DNA of 64,000 bases from an uncultured Thalassolituus sp. (GTDB lineage Bacteria > Pseudomonadota > Gammaproteobacteria > Pseudomonadales > Oceanobacteraceae). Made by a program: the position numbers and the translations under genes. The stretch's first letter is position 1. The number at the start of each line of letters is the position of its first letter. Shown here one piece after another: positions 50,449-61,633 of this stretch. The notes beneath the pieces are model-generated. The model saw only the letters and a program-made list of their open reading frames with translations. It was not told where the DNA came from and did not search any database. The DNA lies in NCBI RefSeq assembly GCF_950066645.1, contig NZ_CATMFB010000001.1, positions 248,001 through 312,000 on the forward strand, given 5' to 3'.

Positions 50449-51906
50449 ATGACGGTCAGTCACAGCGTAGAGAAAATTGGCGGCACTTCAATGAGTCGCT
50501 ACGATGAAGTTCTGAATAATATCTGGAAGCGCCCTCAGTTGCCGAACGGTGGTGAACAGGAAACCATTTACCAGCGTGTATTTGTTGTTTCTGCTTATGC
50601 GGGTATGACCAACGGTTTGTTGGAGCATAAAAAGACCGGTGAGTCCGGTGTATATGCGTTATTTGCTGAGATGGATGATAAGCGCCCGTGGCAGCAGAAA
50701 CTGTACGAAGTGCAGGCGGCCATGCTGGCAATGAATGCCGAGATGTTTGAAGGGCAGGACATTGTCCGCAAGCGTGCGGACCAGTTTATCAGCGGTCGCA
50801 TTGATGACGTTCTGCAATGTCTTGAGCACCTTGAGAACGTCTGTAATTTCGGACACTTCCAGCTGGATGATCACCTGCACCGTGTTCGCGAAATGCTCAG
50901 TGCCCTGGGTGAAGCGCACAGTGCCTACAACTCAGTCCAGCTGCTGCAGCTGCATGATATTAATGCGCGCTTTGTTGATCTGACCAACTGGCGTTCTGAT
51001 CAGCAGCATAGCCTGGACGATCACATTCAACGTGCATTCGACGGTATCGATCTGGCGAAAGAAATGCCGATTGTGACGGGTTATACCCAGTGCCGCGAAG
51101 GCCTGATGAAAACGTATGATCGTGGTTACAGCGAGATGACCTTCTCGCGGGTTGCTACTGTGACGGGTGCTGCCGAAGCGATTATTCATAAGGAATATCA
51201 CCTGAGTACCGCTGATCCTATGATGGTCGGTGCTGAAAATGTTCACCCGATCGGGCTGACAAATTACGATGTCGCTGATCAGCTGGCGAACCTGGGGATG
51301 GAAGCGATTCACCCACGGGCTGCTGCAGGTCTGCGTAAGCGTAATATTGTGTTGCGTGTAAAAAATACGTTCGAGCCTGAGCATCAGGGCACAGAAATCC
51401 GTGCTGACTACAGCAGCGATACGCCTAAGGTAGAAATCATTGCCGGAACCCGGAATGTCTGGGCACTGGAAATGTTCGATCAGGATATGGTTGGCGATGC
51501 GACCTACGGTCAGAAAATGAATGATCTGGTGTTCGAGTCGGGTGTGAGAGTCCTGACCAAAGACTTTAATGCGAACACAGTGACTTTTTATCTGAAGGGC
51601 AATAAGCGTCGGATCAACTGGTTGATGGATCGCCTGCAGGCGACCTACACCACCGCTGACGTCCGTGTTGAAAAACTGGCGATGGTCAGTGCTATCGGTA
51701 GCGACATGAAGGTCCCGGGTCTGCTGACGTCTGCCGCAGGCGCGTTGTCAGATGCGGGTGTTAACGTGTTGTCCGTTCACCAGGCGATGCGTCAGGTCGA
51801 TATGATGTTTATCGTTGCCGATCAGGATTACGCCCCGGCTGTAAAAGCCTTGCACACCAGTCTGATTGAGAAAAGCGACGTCTGGAAACAGGCCCATACT
51901 GCATGA
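50449..51906 (+). CDS. ask: ectoine-cluster aspartate kinase (Ask_Ect)
   Basis: HSVEKIGGTSMSRYDEV aspartokinase motif, C-terminal ACT region, directly after ectC. Confidence 0.93.
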   Translation: MTVSHSVEKIGGTSMSRYDEVLNNIWKRPQLPNGGEQETIYQRVFVVSAYAGMTNGLLEHKKTGESGVYALFAEMDDKRPWQQKLYEVQAAMLAMNAEMFEGQDIVRKRADQFISGRIDDVLQCLEHLENVCNFGHFQLDDHLHRVREMLSALGEAHSAYNSVQLLQLHDINARFVDLTNWRSDQQHSLDDHIQRAFDGIDLAKEMPIVTGYTQCREGLMKTYDRGYSEMTFSRVATVTGAAEAIIHKEYHLSTADPMMVGAENVHPIGLTNYDVADQLANLGMEAIHPRAAAGLRKRNIVLRVKNTFEPEHQGTEIRADYSSDTPKVEIIAGTRNVWALEMFDQDMVGDATYGQKMNDLVFESGVRVLTKDFNANTVTFYLKGNKRRINWLMDRLQATYTTADVRVEKLAMVSAIGSDMKVPGLLTSAAGALSDAGVNVLSVHQAMRQVDMMFIVADQDYAPAVKALHTSLIEKSDVWKQAHTA

Positions 51907-52796
51907 TACGAACCATGATGCATGTTTTTCTGTCGATGCTGTTATTTGTGTCGGCGCTCATGGTATTGCCCGACCGAGTACATGCAGATGAAGCATCCGC
52001 TGATGAAAAAGCGGAACAGACAATTGAGGCGCTGAACGCGCCTCTTTATTCTGCATTTACCGAACGCTATCTGTTGGATGAGGTGAAAAATCTTCGTCAG
52101 ATGCTGGCAGACACCCGGGTCGAATTTACCGAAAAACTCACCGACCGTGAGCTGAGTGTGGCCGACAAGGCTCTCACTTATGCGACGGATACCGTCACTT
52201 ATTTTTTCTATCTGATTGCCGGTGCTTCCACTTTACTGGTACTGGTTGGCTGGAATTCACTGCGCGAAATTAAAGACCGCGCGAGTGCACTGGCTAACGA
52301 AGAAATTAAGCGTATTACTGCGTCTTATGAGAACAGACTGGAAACACTGGAGCGCGAGCTGCACCATAAATCGCGTCATATTGCCCGGACTCAGGAAGAG
52401 ATTGAGCTGACCAACGAAGTTCACTCGCTCTGGCTGAAGGCCTCTCAGGAGTCTGTGCCTCAGAATAAAATCGCGATTTACGATCAGATTCTGGCGCTGC
52501 GACCGGACGATGTTGAAGCGCTGACTTATAAAGCAGATGCTGCGCTTCTGATGGGGCAGACACAGTGGGCGAACAGCCTCGCCAATCGAGCGCTTACCAT
52601 TGATCCTGACAACAGCCATGCGCTGTATCAGCGTGCCTGTGCTCATGCCGAGAGTGGATACCATGAGGAGGCCCTCAGGGATCTCGCAGATGCCATTGAA
52701 AAGTCTGAAGCACTTCGCGAGCAGGCTGAACTGGATCAGAGTTTTGAGAAACTCCGTTCCAATGACGACTTCATTCAACTCCTCCGCCGCAGTTAA
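51903..52796 (+). CDS. membrane-anchored TPR protein
   Basis: Signal/TM segments (DTVTYFFYLIAGASTLLVLVGW), then coiled-coil and TPR-like repeats; overlaps the ask stop. Confidence 0.7.
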   Translation: MIRTMMHVFLSMLLFVSALMVLPDRVHADEASADEKAEQTIEALNAPLYSAFTERYLLDEVKNLRQMLADTRVEFTEKLTDRELSVADKALTYATDTVTYFFYLIAGASTLLVLVGWNSLREIKDRASALANEEIKRITASYENRLETLERELHHKSRHIARTQEEIELTNEVHSLWLKASQESVPQNKIAIYDQILALRPDDVEALTYKADAALLMGQTQWANSLANRALTIDPDNSHALYQRACAHAESGYHEEALRDLADAIEKSEALREQAELDQSFEKLRSNDDFIQLLRRS

Positions 52797-52965
52797 TGCG
52801 CATTTTTGGCGGCTTTGTCCTGCGTAGACAGGCCGCCACTCGTGATTTTTTCTATCAAGCCGATTAAAACAAACAAATACTCCGGAACCCCGGACTCTCA
52901 TACGCTTCACACATAAGACGCTGCAGATCTGTCTGCGTCGTATTGTTGAATTCAGAGGGGGAAGC

Positions 52966-53817
52966 TTGATGGCTGATTCCAGTAAAGCGTTGATCGTCGA
53001 AGGTGGTGCCATGCGCGGCATCTTTGCCAGTGGTGTACTCGATACCTTTATGGCATCGGGTTACAGTCCTTTTGATCTTGCGATTGGCGTATCTGCAGGG
53101 GCAACGAATCTGACCGGCTATGCGGCGAGGCAACCGGGACGAAGTCGGCAGGCGATCATGGAATATGCGGTCCAGAAAGATTTCTTCAGTCCGGTGCGCT
53201 TTTTCCGGGGCGGACATATGACGGACGTCAGCTGGCTCTGGCACTACGCTCAGAAACGTCTGCCACTGGAAACGCTGGACGGCCCGATGGCTTTTTATGC
53301 AACCCTCACTCACGTAGAAACCGGTGCGGCCCATTACATGCGGGTCTCGGACCTGAATGTGCATGATCTGATGGTGGCGACCTGTGCTATCCCGTATCTC
53401 TATCGTGATCAGCCACTGATTAATGGCGAGTATTACGTCGACGGCGGAGTCGCTGACTCTATTCCTGTCCGTCGGGCGTACGAGATGGGCGCGAGAGATA
53501 TAACCGTCGTGTTGTCGCGGCCACTCGGGTATCGCAAGAAGCCGGTCAACCAGTCATGGTTGTTGGAAAAGGCGTTCGGATCTCATGCGCAGCTGCTGAA
53601 TGCCATGCTGTTCCGCTCGGATGACTACAACGCAAGTCTGGAGTTTATTGCGAATCCACCGCCTGACTGTCGCGTGCATGTCATTGCGCCACCACCGGAG
53701 TTTGCTGTGTCGCGGCTGACGATGAATCAACAGCGACTTGCTGATGGCTATCGGATGGGAGTGACCGAAGGTGAGCGCTATCTGCAGCTTCACGCGCCGG
53801 TTGCGCGTGTTGCCTGA
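52966..53817 (+). CDS. patatin-like phospholipase
   Basis: VEGGAMRGIFASGVLD, GVSAGATN, DGGVADSIPVRRA. Confidence 0.93.
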   Translation: MMADSSKALIVEGGAMRGIFASGVLDTFMASGYSPFDLAIGVSAGATNLTGYAARQPGRSRQAIMEYAVQKDFFSPVRFFRGGHMTDVSWLWHYAQKRLPLETLDGPMAFYATLTHVETGAAHYMRVSDLNVHDLMVATCAIPYLYRDQPLINGEYYVDGGVADSIPVRRAYEMGARDITVVLSRPLGYRKKPVNQSWLLEKAFGSHAQLLNAMLFRSDDYNASLEFIANPPPDCRVHVIAPPPEFAVSRLTMNQQRLADGYRMGVTEGERYLQLHAPVARVA

Positions 53818-54972
53818 TTACTCCTCGGGAAGAAACAGGGCGAGCAGTTCATTAAGGTACTGCTGGCCTTTATCTGTTGCGCGGAACCATTCACCGGCTT
53901 CCATCAGCCCCGCCTGACAAGCCTTATCAATCGTCGGTGCGATCTGAGCGGGTTGCAGGCCAGTGCGCGCAATAAAATCGTCGCGGCGGATACCCTCTCT
54001 CAGGCGCAGCGCATTCATCAGGCACTCCAGGCCCGTGTCGGTCTCAGGGATTTTCTCTGTCCCCGCGAGAAACGTTTTTTCAGGGTTAAGATAATCTTTC
54101 GGCAACCGGGTTTTCCAGCTACGCAGAATCTGCAGTGAATTATTTCCGGGGGTTGGCACGGTAATTTTTCCGTGGGCTCCGGCACCGATGCCCAGATAAT
54201 CACCGAAGGTCCAGTAATTCAGATTATGGCGCGCTGCCCGACCGGGTTGCGAGAAGGCCGAAATTTCGTAGTGCTCATATCCTTTCCCTGCCAGTAATGC
54301 GAAGCCGGCTTCCTGAATATCCCAGAGCGTGTCATCTTCGGGCAGGCGCGGAGGATACTTATAAAATTCGGTATTGGGTTCAATGGTCAACTGATACCAG
54401 GACAGATGCGGCGGCGCAAAGCTGAGAGCCGTGTTAAGGTCATCCAGCGCCTGCTCAAGGGTCTGCCCCGGTAAACCGTGCATCAGGTCGAGGTTAAAGT
54501 TATCGAAGCCTGCATCACGCGCCTGCGCAATCGCAGTGAGAGCCTGGTCGCGGTCATGGACGCGGCCCAGTGCACTCAGGTGCTGCGGCTGAAAGCTCTG
54601 AATACCCATCGACAGGCGATTGATTCCCAGGCGTCTGTAATCAGCAAATTTTTCTGCTTCGAAGGTTCCGGGGTTCGCTTCCAGAGTAATTTCGATGTCG
54701 GGGATAAAGGTCAGGTGCTGACGCAGGCCTGAAAAAAGACGTGAGTAGGCATCTGCGGAGAGCAGACTGGGTGTGCCGCCTCCGAAGAAAATGGTACTGA
54801 CCGGACGCCCCTGAACCCAGTGGAGATCCTGTTTCAGGTCTTCCAGCAGGGCATCAATGTAGGCGTCTTCGGGCAGATCTGCTGCGGCCTGATGTGAATT
54901 GAAATCACAGTAAGGACATTTGCGTATACACCAGGGAACGTGGATGTACAGGCTCAGTGGCGGCAGCATCAT
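53818..54972 (-). CDS. hemW: HemW-like radical SAM protein
   Basis: LSLYIHVPWCIRKCPYCDFNSH, FFGGGTPSLLS, GINRLSMGIQSF; adjacent to rdgB. Confidence 0.93.
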   Translation of the reverse strand: MMLPPLSLYIHVPWCIRKCPYCDFNSHQAAADLPEDAYIDALLEDLKQDLHWVQGRPVSTIFFGGGTPSLLSADAYSRLFSGLRQHLTFIPDIEITLEANPGTFEAEKFADYRRLGINRLSMGIQSFQPQHLSALGRVHDRDQALTAIAQARDAGFDNFNLDLMHGLPGQTLEQALDDLNTALSFAPPHLSWYQLTIEPNTEFYKYPPRLPEDDTLWDIQEAGFALLAGKGYEHYEISAFSQPGRAARHNLNYWTFGDYLGIGAGAHGKITVPTPGNNSLQILRSWKTRLPKDYLNPEKTFLAGTEKIPETDTGLECLMNALRLREGIRRDDFIARTGLQPAQIAPTIDKACQAGLMEAGEWFRATDKGQQYLNELLALFLPEE

Positions 54973-54979
54973 GGGACTT

Positions 54980-55264
54980 TCAGGCCGGCTCGCACTGCTC
55001 AATGAGTTCCATCAGAGCCGAGACTTTGACTTCCCATTCGCTTTTTTCCTGCGCGAGTCGGGTATTTTCTTTCTTTGCCGCTTCGTACTGTTGCTGCAGT
55101 GCAGTAATGGCAGTGTCACGGTGCTGCAGACGCTCTTCTGTGGTGGCGAGCTGCTGCTTCAGTGCTTCTATCTGGTCTTCCAGAGTGCGGCGTTGCTGAC
55201 GTGCGTCTTCCAGGGCACTGACGGTGCCCAGAACTTTATGTTCAAGTTGTTCGAGAATGTCCAA
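54980..55264 (-). CDS. small coiled-coil protein
   Basis: 94 aa heptad-rich sequence between rdgB and hemW. Confidence 0.5.
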   Translation of the reverse strand: MDILEQLEHKVLGTVSALEDARQQRRTLEDQIEALKQQLATTEERLQHRDTAITALQQQYEAAKKENTRLAQEKSEWEVKVSALMELIEQCEPA

Positions 55265-55283
55265 AGGAGTTCCTGCGGGTGTT

Positions 55284-55880
55284 TTACGGATGCCAGCGCT
55301 TCAGCAGTTGCTGAATGGCCTGTCCGCGATGGGAGATAAGGTTTTTACGTTCTTTGCTCAGTTCAGCGGCGCTGACGCCCTCTGCTGGCACATAAAAGAG
55401 TGGGTCGTACCCAAAGCCGCCATCACCAGCGGGAGAGGTCAGAATGCGGCCTTCCCATGCGCCCTGAAATACCTGAGGCGTGGGATCTTTGGCATGGCGC
55501 ATATACACCAGCACACACTGGAATCGCGCCGTACGTTTTTCTTCCGGTACGTCCGCCAGTTCGCGCAACAGCTTGTCGTTGTTGCTCTGATCACCGGCGC
55601 CGGAATAACGGGCACTGTAGATTCCCGGAGCACCATCAAGGGCGTCGACTTCAATACCTGAGTCATCGGCGAGGGCAGGCAGGCCAGTGACTTCGCAGGC
55701 ATGACGGGCTTTTAAAATAGCGTTTTCGACAAAGCTCAGGCCGGTTTCATCGGCGTCGCTGACGCCCAGTTCGGTCTGCGGAATCAGGGTCACGCCCGAA
55801 TCGGCAAAATGCTCGCGGAACATGGCGGAAAACTCGCGCAGTTTACCCTGGTTGCCACTGGCTAAAACGATCCGGGTCAT
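55284..55880 (-). CDS. rdgB: RdgB/HAM1 dITP/XTP pyrophosphatase
   Basis: [55 protein letters not shown]. Confidence 0.97.
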   Translation of the reverse strand: MTRIVLASGNQGKLREFSAMFREHFADSGVTLIPQTELGVSDADETGLSFVENAILKARHACEVTGLPALADDSGIEVDALDGAPGIYSARYSGAGDQSNNDKLLRELADVPEEKRTARFQCVLVYMRHAKDPTPQVFQGAWEGRILTSPAGDGGFGYDPLFYVPAEGVSAAELSKERKNLISHRGQAIQQLLKRWHP

Positions 55881-55882
55881 GT

Positions 55883-56350
55883 TTATTCCTGATAAAACTG
55901 CTGGCTGAAATTCACGTCGAACGTTCGCGTCTGTCCGCTGGGTGTGACATCCAGGCTGATGCGGTACACGTCGTTTTTATCGAAGGGGAACGTCGATACG
56001 TAGTACACCGCATTGGTTTCTTTGATTTCGCGGAATTCGATGGTGCGGCTCTGGCCAATCAGATTTTTAACCGTGCCGGTCAGCGTAGCCGTGACAGGCA
56101 GAGGGAGGTCACCTTCGTCCGTTTTCAGGACTGAGATGCTCAGATAGGCCAGTGAGCGCGAGCGGGGAATGTCGTACGCCTCTGCGGCCTGCTCCGGAAT
56201 AAAGCTGGAATTCAGCCCGATGTAATGGACTTCATAGTTGCCGAATACCTGTTTCTTTTCACCACGGTCGTTTGCCAGGGCGTTCTGAGCACCGAACGCG
56301 GTGGCGAGCAGAATGACAGAAGCAATCGCAGAGCGGAAAAGTGAGCGCAT
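55883..56350 (-). CDS. DUF4426 domain protein
   Basis: [44 protein letters not shown]; adjacent to metW/rdgB. Confidence 0.85.
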   Translation of the reverse strand: MRSLFRSAIASVILLATAFGAQNALANDRGEKKQVFGNYEVHYIGLNSSFIPEQAAEAYDIPRSRSLAYLSISVLKTDEGDLPLPVTATLTGTVKNLIGQSRTIEFREIKETNAVYYVSTFPFDKNDVYRISLDVTPSGQTRTFDVNFSQQFYQE

Positions 56351-56352
56351 AC

Positions 56353-56958
56353 TTATTTCCTCGTTACGTGATAAACGGCAATTTCCCCCAGCATGGCAGG
56401 CCAGAGGCGGATACTCCAGTGTTCCTGGTGATTATCATCCATTACGGTCTTATTCAGAATCCGGATGTTTTTCTCATGACACAGTATTTCAAAGTCACGG
56501 AAGGTACACATATGAATGTTGGGTGTGTCGTACCAGTTGTATGGCAGAGTTTCCGACATCGGCATGCGCCCTTTTAACAGCAGATAGAAGCGCGTTTTCC
56601 AGAAACCGAAGTTCGGGAAGGTCACAATGGCTTCTTTACCGATGCGCAGCATTTCTTCGAGGAGTTCATCCGGGCGACGGACCACCTGCAGCGCCTGCGT
56701 CATGATGACGGTATCCATGCTGTCATCGGCAAAGTTACTCAGGCCATCGTCCAGATTCTGTTCCAGTACGTTCACACCATTACGGATACAGGCGGTGATT
56801 TTATCCGGGTTAATTTCCAGACCGTAGCCGTTCACCTGTTTGTTGGCCTGAAGATAGCTGAGCAGCTGGCCTTCACCACAACCGAGGTCGAGCACCTGGC
56901 TGGAGGGTTTAACCCACTGCTGAATAATGCGCAGATCATCGCGCAGAACGTGATTCAT
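56353..56958 (-). CDS. metW: methionine biosynthesis protein MetW
   Basis: [56 protein letters not shown]. Confidence 0.95.
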   Translation of the reverse strand: MNHVLRDDLRIIQQWVKPSSQVLDLGCGEGQLLSYLQANKQVNGYGLEINPDKITACIRNGVNVLEQNLDDGLSNFADDSMDTVIMTQALQVVRRPDELLEEMLRIGKEAIVTFPNFGFWKTRFYLLLKGRMPMSETLPYNWYDTPNIHMCTFRDFEILCHEKNIRILNKTVMDDNHQEHWSIRLWPAMLGEIAVYHVTRK

Positions 56959-58118
56959 GAGCGCTCTCCCTTGACCTGACAGCGGGTGGCAACACCGTCC
57001 ATGTAAGCGCTGAAAATATCCAGATAACGGGGAATCGGCATCAGGAACGCGTCGTGCCCGCTTTCTGATTCAATGCAGGCGTAGGCGACATCTTTTTTGG
57101 CGTGTACCAGTGCATTAACGATCTCTTCCGAGCGGGCAGGCGCGAAGCGCCAGTCGGTAGTGAAGGACACCACCAGAAAACGACATTGCGCCTGACTCAG
57201 ACACGCCTGCAGGTCATTATTGTAATCCGCTGCGGGGTCGAAATAATCCAGCGCTTTGGTCATCAGCATATAGGTGTTGGCGTCAAAGCGGGTGCTGAAT
57301 TTTTCACCCTGATAATGCAGGTAGCTTTCGACCTGAAACTCAGGTGCGAAGCTATAGTTCAGTTTCCCTTCGCGCAGTTCACGACCGAACTTCTGACGCA
57401 TTGCATCATCGGACAGGTAGGTCAGATGCCCAAGCATACGGGCCTGCATCAGCCCAGCCTTAGGAATCGTCTCTTTTTCGGTATACCAGCCATCATGGAA
57501 ATCGGGGTCTTTGGCGATGGCCTGGCGGGCAACTTCGTTAAACGCGATGTTCTGTGCCGAGAGTTTAGGCGCCGAAGCAATCACGACTGCGTGTTTAAGT
57601 CGCTCGGGGTACTGGATTGACCAGCGCAGTACCTGCATGCCCCCCAGTGATCCGCCAACAACCGCTGCCCAGCACTCAATACCCAGTACGTCGGCCAGGC
57701 GGGCCTGACTCTGTACCCAGTCACGCACAGCAACAATCGGAAAGTCCGGGCCATATACTTTGCCTGTTTCCGGGTTAATGCTGGTCGGGCCAGTGGAACC
57801 GGAGCAGCCGCCGAGGTTGTTCAGCGAAACGACAAAAAAACGATTGGTGTCGATGGCTTTGCCGGGGCCAATGCAGGTGTCCCACCATCCGGGCTTTTTG
57901 TCGTCCATGCTGTGATAGCCAGCGGCATGATGATCGCCACTCAGTGCGTGACAGATCAGAATGGCGTTTGAACGAGACTCGTTCAGTTTACCGTAGGTTT
58001 CGTACACCAGATCGTATTCGTTAAGCACCCGCCCGCTACGCAGGGTCAGAGGCTCGCTGAAGTGTTGGGTTTTCGGGGTCACCAGACCGACTGAATCGAC
58101 AGGAATAACTTCCGGCAT
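56955..58118 (-). CDS. metX: homoserine O-acyltransferase MetX
   Basis: [53 protein letters not shown]. Confidence 0.96.
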   Translation of the reverse strand: MPEVIPVDSVGLVTPKTQHFSEPLTLRSGRVLNEYDLVYETYGKLNESRSNAILICHALSGDHHAAGYHSMDDKKPGWWDTCIGPGKAIDTNRFFVVSLNNLGGCSGSTGPTSINPETGKVYGPDFPIVAVRDWVQSQARLADVLGIECWAAVVGGSLGGMQVLRWSIQYPERLKHAVVIASAPKLSAQNIAFNEVARQAIAKDPDFHDGWYTEKETIPKAGLMQARMLGHLTYLSDDAMRQKFGRELREGKLNYSFAPEFQVESYLHYQGEKFSTRFDANTYMLMTKALDYFDPAADYNNDLQACLSQAQCRFLVVSFTTDWRFAPARSEEIVNALVHAKKDVAYACIESESGHDAFLMPIPRYLDIFSAYMDGVATRCQVKGERS

Positions 58119-58212
58119 CAGGGGTGGGTATCCATAACAAATGAAATTGCGCGCAGTGTAACAGGCCGGGCGGGCTGACAACAGCGGCCCGGCGGAGTGC
58201 GCAATGGAGGAA

Positions 58213-58806
58213 TCAGAGGCCGAGGATCAGGCCGCCAGGCACGCTCAGTGCAACCGCCATTGGGTTGATCAGCAGAACTTCCAGTACCTGCAGACCAAGG
58301 ATCAGCACTAAGGGTGACAGGTCCAGTCCGCCCATATCCGGCATCACGTTGCGGATGGGTCTCATCAGTGGATCAAGCAGCTGATTGATCAGAATCAGTG
58401 CCGGGTTATAGGAGTTCGGCGCAACCCATGAGGCGATCACCATAATGATCATGCCCCAGAAGTAGATATTAAAGATGAGTTTGACCAGGCCCAGCAGCGC
58501 CCAGCCGAGCATGGCCACCCATGGCAGAGCCGCGGTGCCGTAGGCAACCATGGCTATCAGAGTGATCAGCAGATACTGAGCAATGAAGGCCAGCACCAGA
58601 GATGCGATATCCAGACCGCCAAAGCCCGGAATGATCCTGCGTAACGGAATCAGCATAGGGTTGGTGAATTTCACAATCATCTGCGACAGCGGGTTGTAAA
58701 AGTCTGCGCGTACCAGCTGCAGCAGAAAGCGCAGTACGATGATCAGCAGGATCAGGCTGCCGATGGAGTTGATCAGTAGCAGGCCGGCCTGGCTCAGTGG
58801 GGACAT
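58213..58806 (-). CDS. YggT family membrane protein
   Basis: Two YggT repeats ([59 protein letters not shown]). Confidence 0.92.
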   Translation of the reverse strand: MSPLSQAGLLLINSIGSLILLIIVLRFLLQLVRADFYNPLSQMIVKFTNPMLIPLRRIIPGFGGLDIASLVLAFIAQYLLITLIAMVAYGTAALPWVAMLGWALLGLVKLIFNIYFWGMIIMVIASWVAPNSYNPALILINQLLDPLMRPIRNVMPDMGGLDLSPLVLILGLQVLEVLLINPMAVALSVPGGLILGL

Positions 58807-58896
58807 GGTATCTCCGTTGAAGTAGTCGAACGATAATTCAGTCTATGGGGGCAGAACCAGGATGTTTCACCCCTGCTGCCCCGGCATTTTTTACGC

Positions 58897-59718
58897 TCAG
58901 TCTTTTCCCAGCATGTCGCTGAGTTCGCCAGCGCGTTTCGCAGCAGCATCCATAGCGGCCTTAACGATGTCGCGCAGGTGAGCGCCCTCAAATGTTGCAA
59001 TGGCTTTTTCTGTTGTGCCTCCGGGTGAGGTCACGCGGCGACGTAGCTCATCCGGGCCCACGTCTGAGTGGCTGGCCATATGTCCGGCCCCCAGCGCAGT
59101 CTGCAGCGTCAGGCGGCGCGCAGTGTCTTCACTCAGGCCCAGCGACTGGCCTGCCGCGAGCATGGCTTCCATCAGCAGGAAGTAGTAAGCCGGGCCGCTG
59201 CCAGACAGAGCAGTAACGGCGTCTATCTCTGCGTCAGATTTCACCCAGACGGTGATCCCGGTACCGGCGAGCAGACGGTCGGTAATATTCTGCTGATCAA
59301 GCGAGACCCCTTCACTGGCGTACAGACCTGTCGCACCGAAACCATGCAATGACGGCGTATTAGGCATAGCGCGGACAACGGCTTTACAACCGGTCCAGGA
59401 TTCGAGTGTCGGCAGGCTGATGCCCGCAGCAATAGAGATGATGAGTGGCTGGCGGGTGCTCAGCGTTTCTTTGAGTGGTTGCAGAACATCACGCATGACC
59501 TGAGGCTTCACGGCCAGAATAACCACTGACGCACCGTTGATCGCGTCGAGATTATCCTCGTGAGTCTGCACTGAAAACTGCTGCTGCAGACGTTCGCGTT
59601 GTTCTGTACCCGGGTCGCTGACGTGAATCAGGTCCGCGCTGATGCCACCCTCGCGGACCAGTCCGCCGATGATGCTGGTGGCCATGTTGCCACCACCGAT
59701 GAAAGCAATCTGGGTCAT
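58897..59718 (-). CDS. proC: pyrroline-5-carboxylate reductase
   Basis: IAFIGGGNMATSIIGGLV, VILAVKPQVM, VRAMPNTP, ALSGSGPAYYFLLMEAM, VTSPGGTTEKAI. Confidence 0.97.
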   Translation of the reverse strand: MTQIAFIGGGNMATSIIGGLVREGGISADLIHVSDPGTEQRERLQQQFSVQTHEDNLDAINGASVVILAVKPQVMRDVLQPLKETLSTRQPLIISIAAGISLPTLESWTGCKAVVRAMPNTPSLHGFGATGLYASEGVSLDQQNITDRLLAGTGITVWVKSDAEIDAVTALSGSGPAYYFLLMEAMLAAGQSLGLSEDTARRLTLQTALGAGHMASHSDVGPDELRRRVTSPGGTTEKAIATFEGAHLRDIVKAAMDAAAKRAGELSDMLGKD

Positions 59719-59739
59719 TTCGTTTCCTTAGTATTCGGT

Positions 59740-60426
59740 TTAGCCACGGGCGCCAAAAATATCTGTTCCGATCCGTACCTGAGTGGCGCCGCATTCAATG
59801 GCCAGTTCCAGGTCTCCTGACATTCCCATCGAGAGCGTATCTGCGTCCGGATGAATGCCGCGGAGACTCGTCCACAGGGCGTGCATCTCGTTAAACTGAG
59901 CGCGCAGGCGCGCTTCGTCGTCGGTGTCTTCGGGGATGCACATAAGACCACGCACCTTCAGTCTAGGCAAGGATGCTACAGTCTGCGCAAACTCCGTCAG
60001 TGCTTCCGGCAGAATGCCGCTTTTCTGCGGTTCGCGACTGATGTTTATCTGGATCAGAACACAGAGGTCGGGCAGAGACTGGGGGCGTTGTTCACTCAGG
60101 CGCCGGGCAATCTTTTCGCGGTCCAGGGTCTCCAGCCAATCGAAGTGCTCTGCAACCTGTCGGGTCTTGTTCGACTGCAGCGGGCCGATAAAGTGCCATT
60201 CGAGTCCGCGGAGGTGCGACAACGCAGAGATCTTGTCAGATGCGTCCTGCAGGTAATTTTCACCGAAGGCCCGCTGGCCGAGGTGATAACACTCTTCTAC
60301 CATTTCAGCAGGCTTGGTTTTACTGACGGCCAGCAGGCTCACACTGCCGGCTTCCCGGCCGCTGCTTTCACAGGCCCGGCGCAGGCGATCACAGACCTGA
60401 GAGTAGTTGCTTGCGACTATAGACAT
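59740..60426 (-). CDS. YggS family PLP-dependent protein
   Basis: LLAVSKTKPAEMVEECYHLGQRAFGENYLQDASDKI, WHFIGPLQSNKTR, LSMGMSGDLELAIECGATQVRIGTDIFG. Confidence 0.96.
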   Translation of the reverse strand: MSIVASNYSQVCDRLRRACESSGREAGSVSLLAVSKTKPAEMVEECYHLGQRAFGENYLQDASDKISALSHLRGLEWHFIGPLQSNKTRQVAEHFDWLETLDREKIARRLSEQRPQSLPDLCVLIQINISREPQKSGILPEALTEFAQTVASLPRLKVRGLMCIPEDTDDEARLRAQFNEMHALWTSLRGIHPDADTLSMGMSGDLELAIECGATQVRIGTDIFGARG

Positions 60427-60587
60427 TGTTGGCTGTTTGTTTAGGATGTGGAAATCAGTGACACGGTTCAACGAATCGTTCGCCAGAGCATGATACACCA
60501 TATCTCCGCGGCGCAGATGCCTCTGTGACCGATGAACATCCCGGCCTGTTCTTTACTCTGGCGCATACCGACCAACTAGGAAACGCA

Positions 60588-61622
60588 ATGGACATTACCG
60601 AATTACTCGCATTCAGTGCCAAACAGGGCGCATCAGATCTGCACCTCTCTGCTGATATGCCACCAATGATCCGTGTTGATGGCGACGTACGTCGTATTAA
60701 TCTGCCATCCCTGAGTCACAAAGAAGTGCATGCGCTTGTGTATGACATCATGAATGACAAGCAGCGTAAGGACTTCGAAGAGTTTCTTGAAACTGACTTC
60801 TCATTTGAAGTGCCGGGTGTGGCTCGCTTCCGTGTTAACGCCTTTAACCATAACCGCGGTGCGGGTGCGGTATTCCGGACCATTCCCTCAAAAGTGCTGA
60901 CGATGGATCAGCTGGGCATGGGGCAGGTGTTCAAGGATCTGGCGGCAATTTCACGAGGGATTGTTCTGGTGACGGGGCCGACCGGGTCGGGTAAATCCAC
61001 GACGCTGGCAGCCATGATTGACCATATTAATGAATCACGCTACGACCACATTCTGACTGTGGAAGACCCGATTGAATTTGTTCACGAATCGAAAAAATCC
61101 CTGGTTAACCAGCGTGAAGTGCATCGAGACACCTTAGGTTTTAACGAAGCGCTCCGTTCTGCCTTGCGTGAAGACCCGGATGTGATTCTGGTGGGTGAGA
61201 TGCGGGATCTGGAGACCATCCGTCTGGCGCTGACGGCCGCAGAAACCGGTCACGTGGTGTTTGGTACTCTGCACACCAGTTCGGCCGCGAAGACCATTGA
61301 CCGTATTGTTGATGTATTTCCTGCGGAAGAAAAGTCGATGGTGCGCTCAATGCTGTCGGAGTCACTGCAGGGCGTTATTTCTCAGTCTCTGCTGAAAAAG
61401 AACGGCGGTGGCAGGATTGCTGCGCACGAAATTATGATCGGTACCCCCGCGATCCGTAACCTGATCCGCGAAGACAAAGTGGCACAGATGTACTCGTCGA
61501 TACAGACTGGCGCATCGCATGGTATGCAGACGATGGATCAGTGCTTGCAAAATCTGGTCAGTAAGGGGTTAATTACCCGTGAAGTGGCACGCGAAAAAGC
61601 GAAAATGCCTGAGAATTTCTGA
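60588..61622 (+). CDS. pilT: type IV pilus twitching motility ATPase PilT
   Basis: ASDLHLSADMPPMIRVDGDVRR, VTGPTGSGKSTTLAAMIDHIN, HILTVEDPIEFVH, GHVVFGTLHTSSAAKTIDRIVDVFP. Confidence 0.97.
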   Translation: MDITELLAFSAKQGASDLHLSADMPPMIRVDGDVRRINLPSLSHKEVHALVYDIMNDKQRKDFEEFLETDFSFEVPGVARFRVNAFNHNRGAGAVFRTIPSKVLTMDQLGMGQVFKDLAAISRGIVLVTGPTGSGKSTTLAAMIDHINESRYDHILTVEDPIEFVHESKKSLVNQREVHRDTLGFNEALRSALREDPDVILVGEMRDLETIRLALTAAETGHVVFGTLHTSSAAKTIDRIVDVFPAEEKSMVRSMLSESLQGVISQSLLKKNGGGRIAAHEIMIGTPAIRNLIREDKVAQMYSSIQTGASHGMQTMDQCLQNLVSKGLITREVAREKAKMPENF

Positions 61623-61633
61623 GGAAACTGACA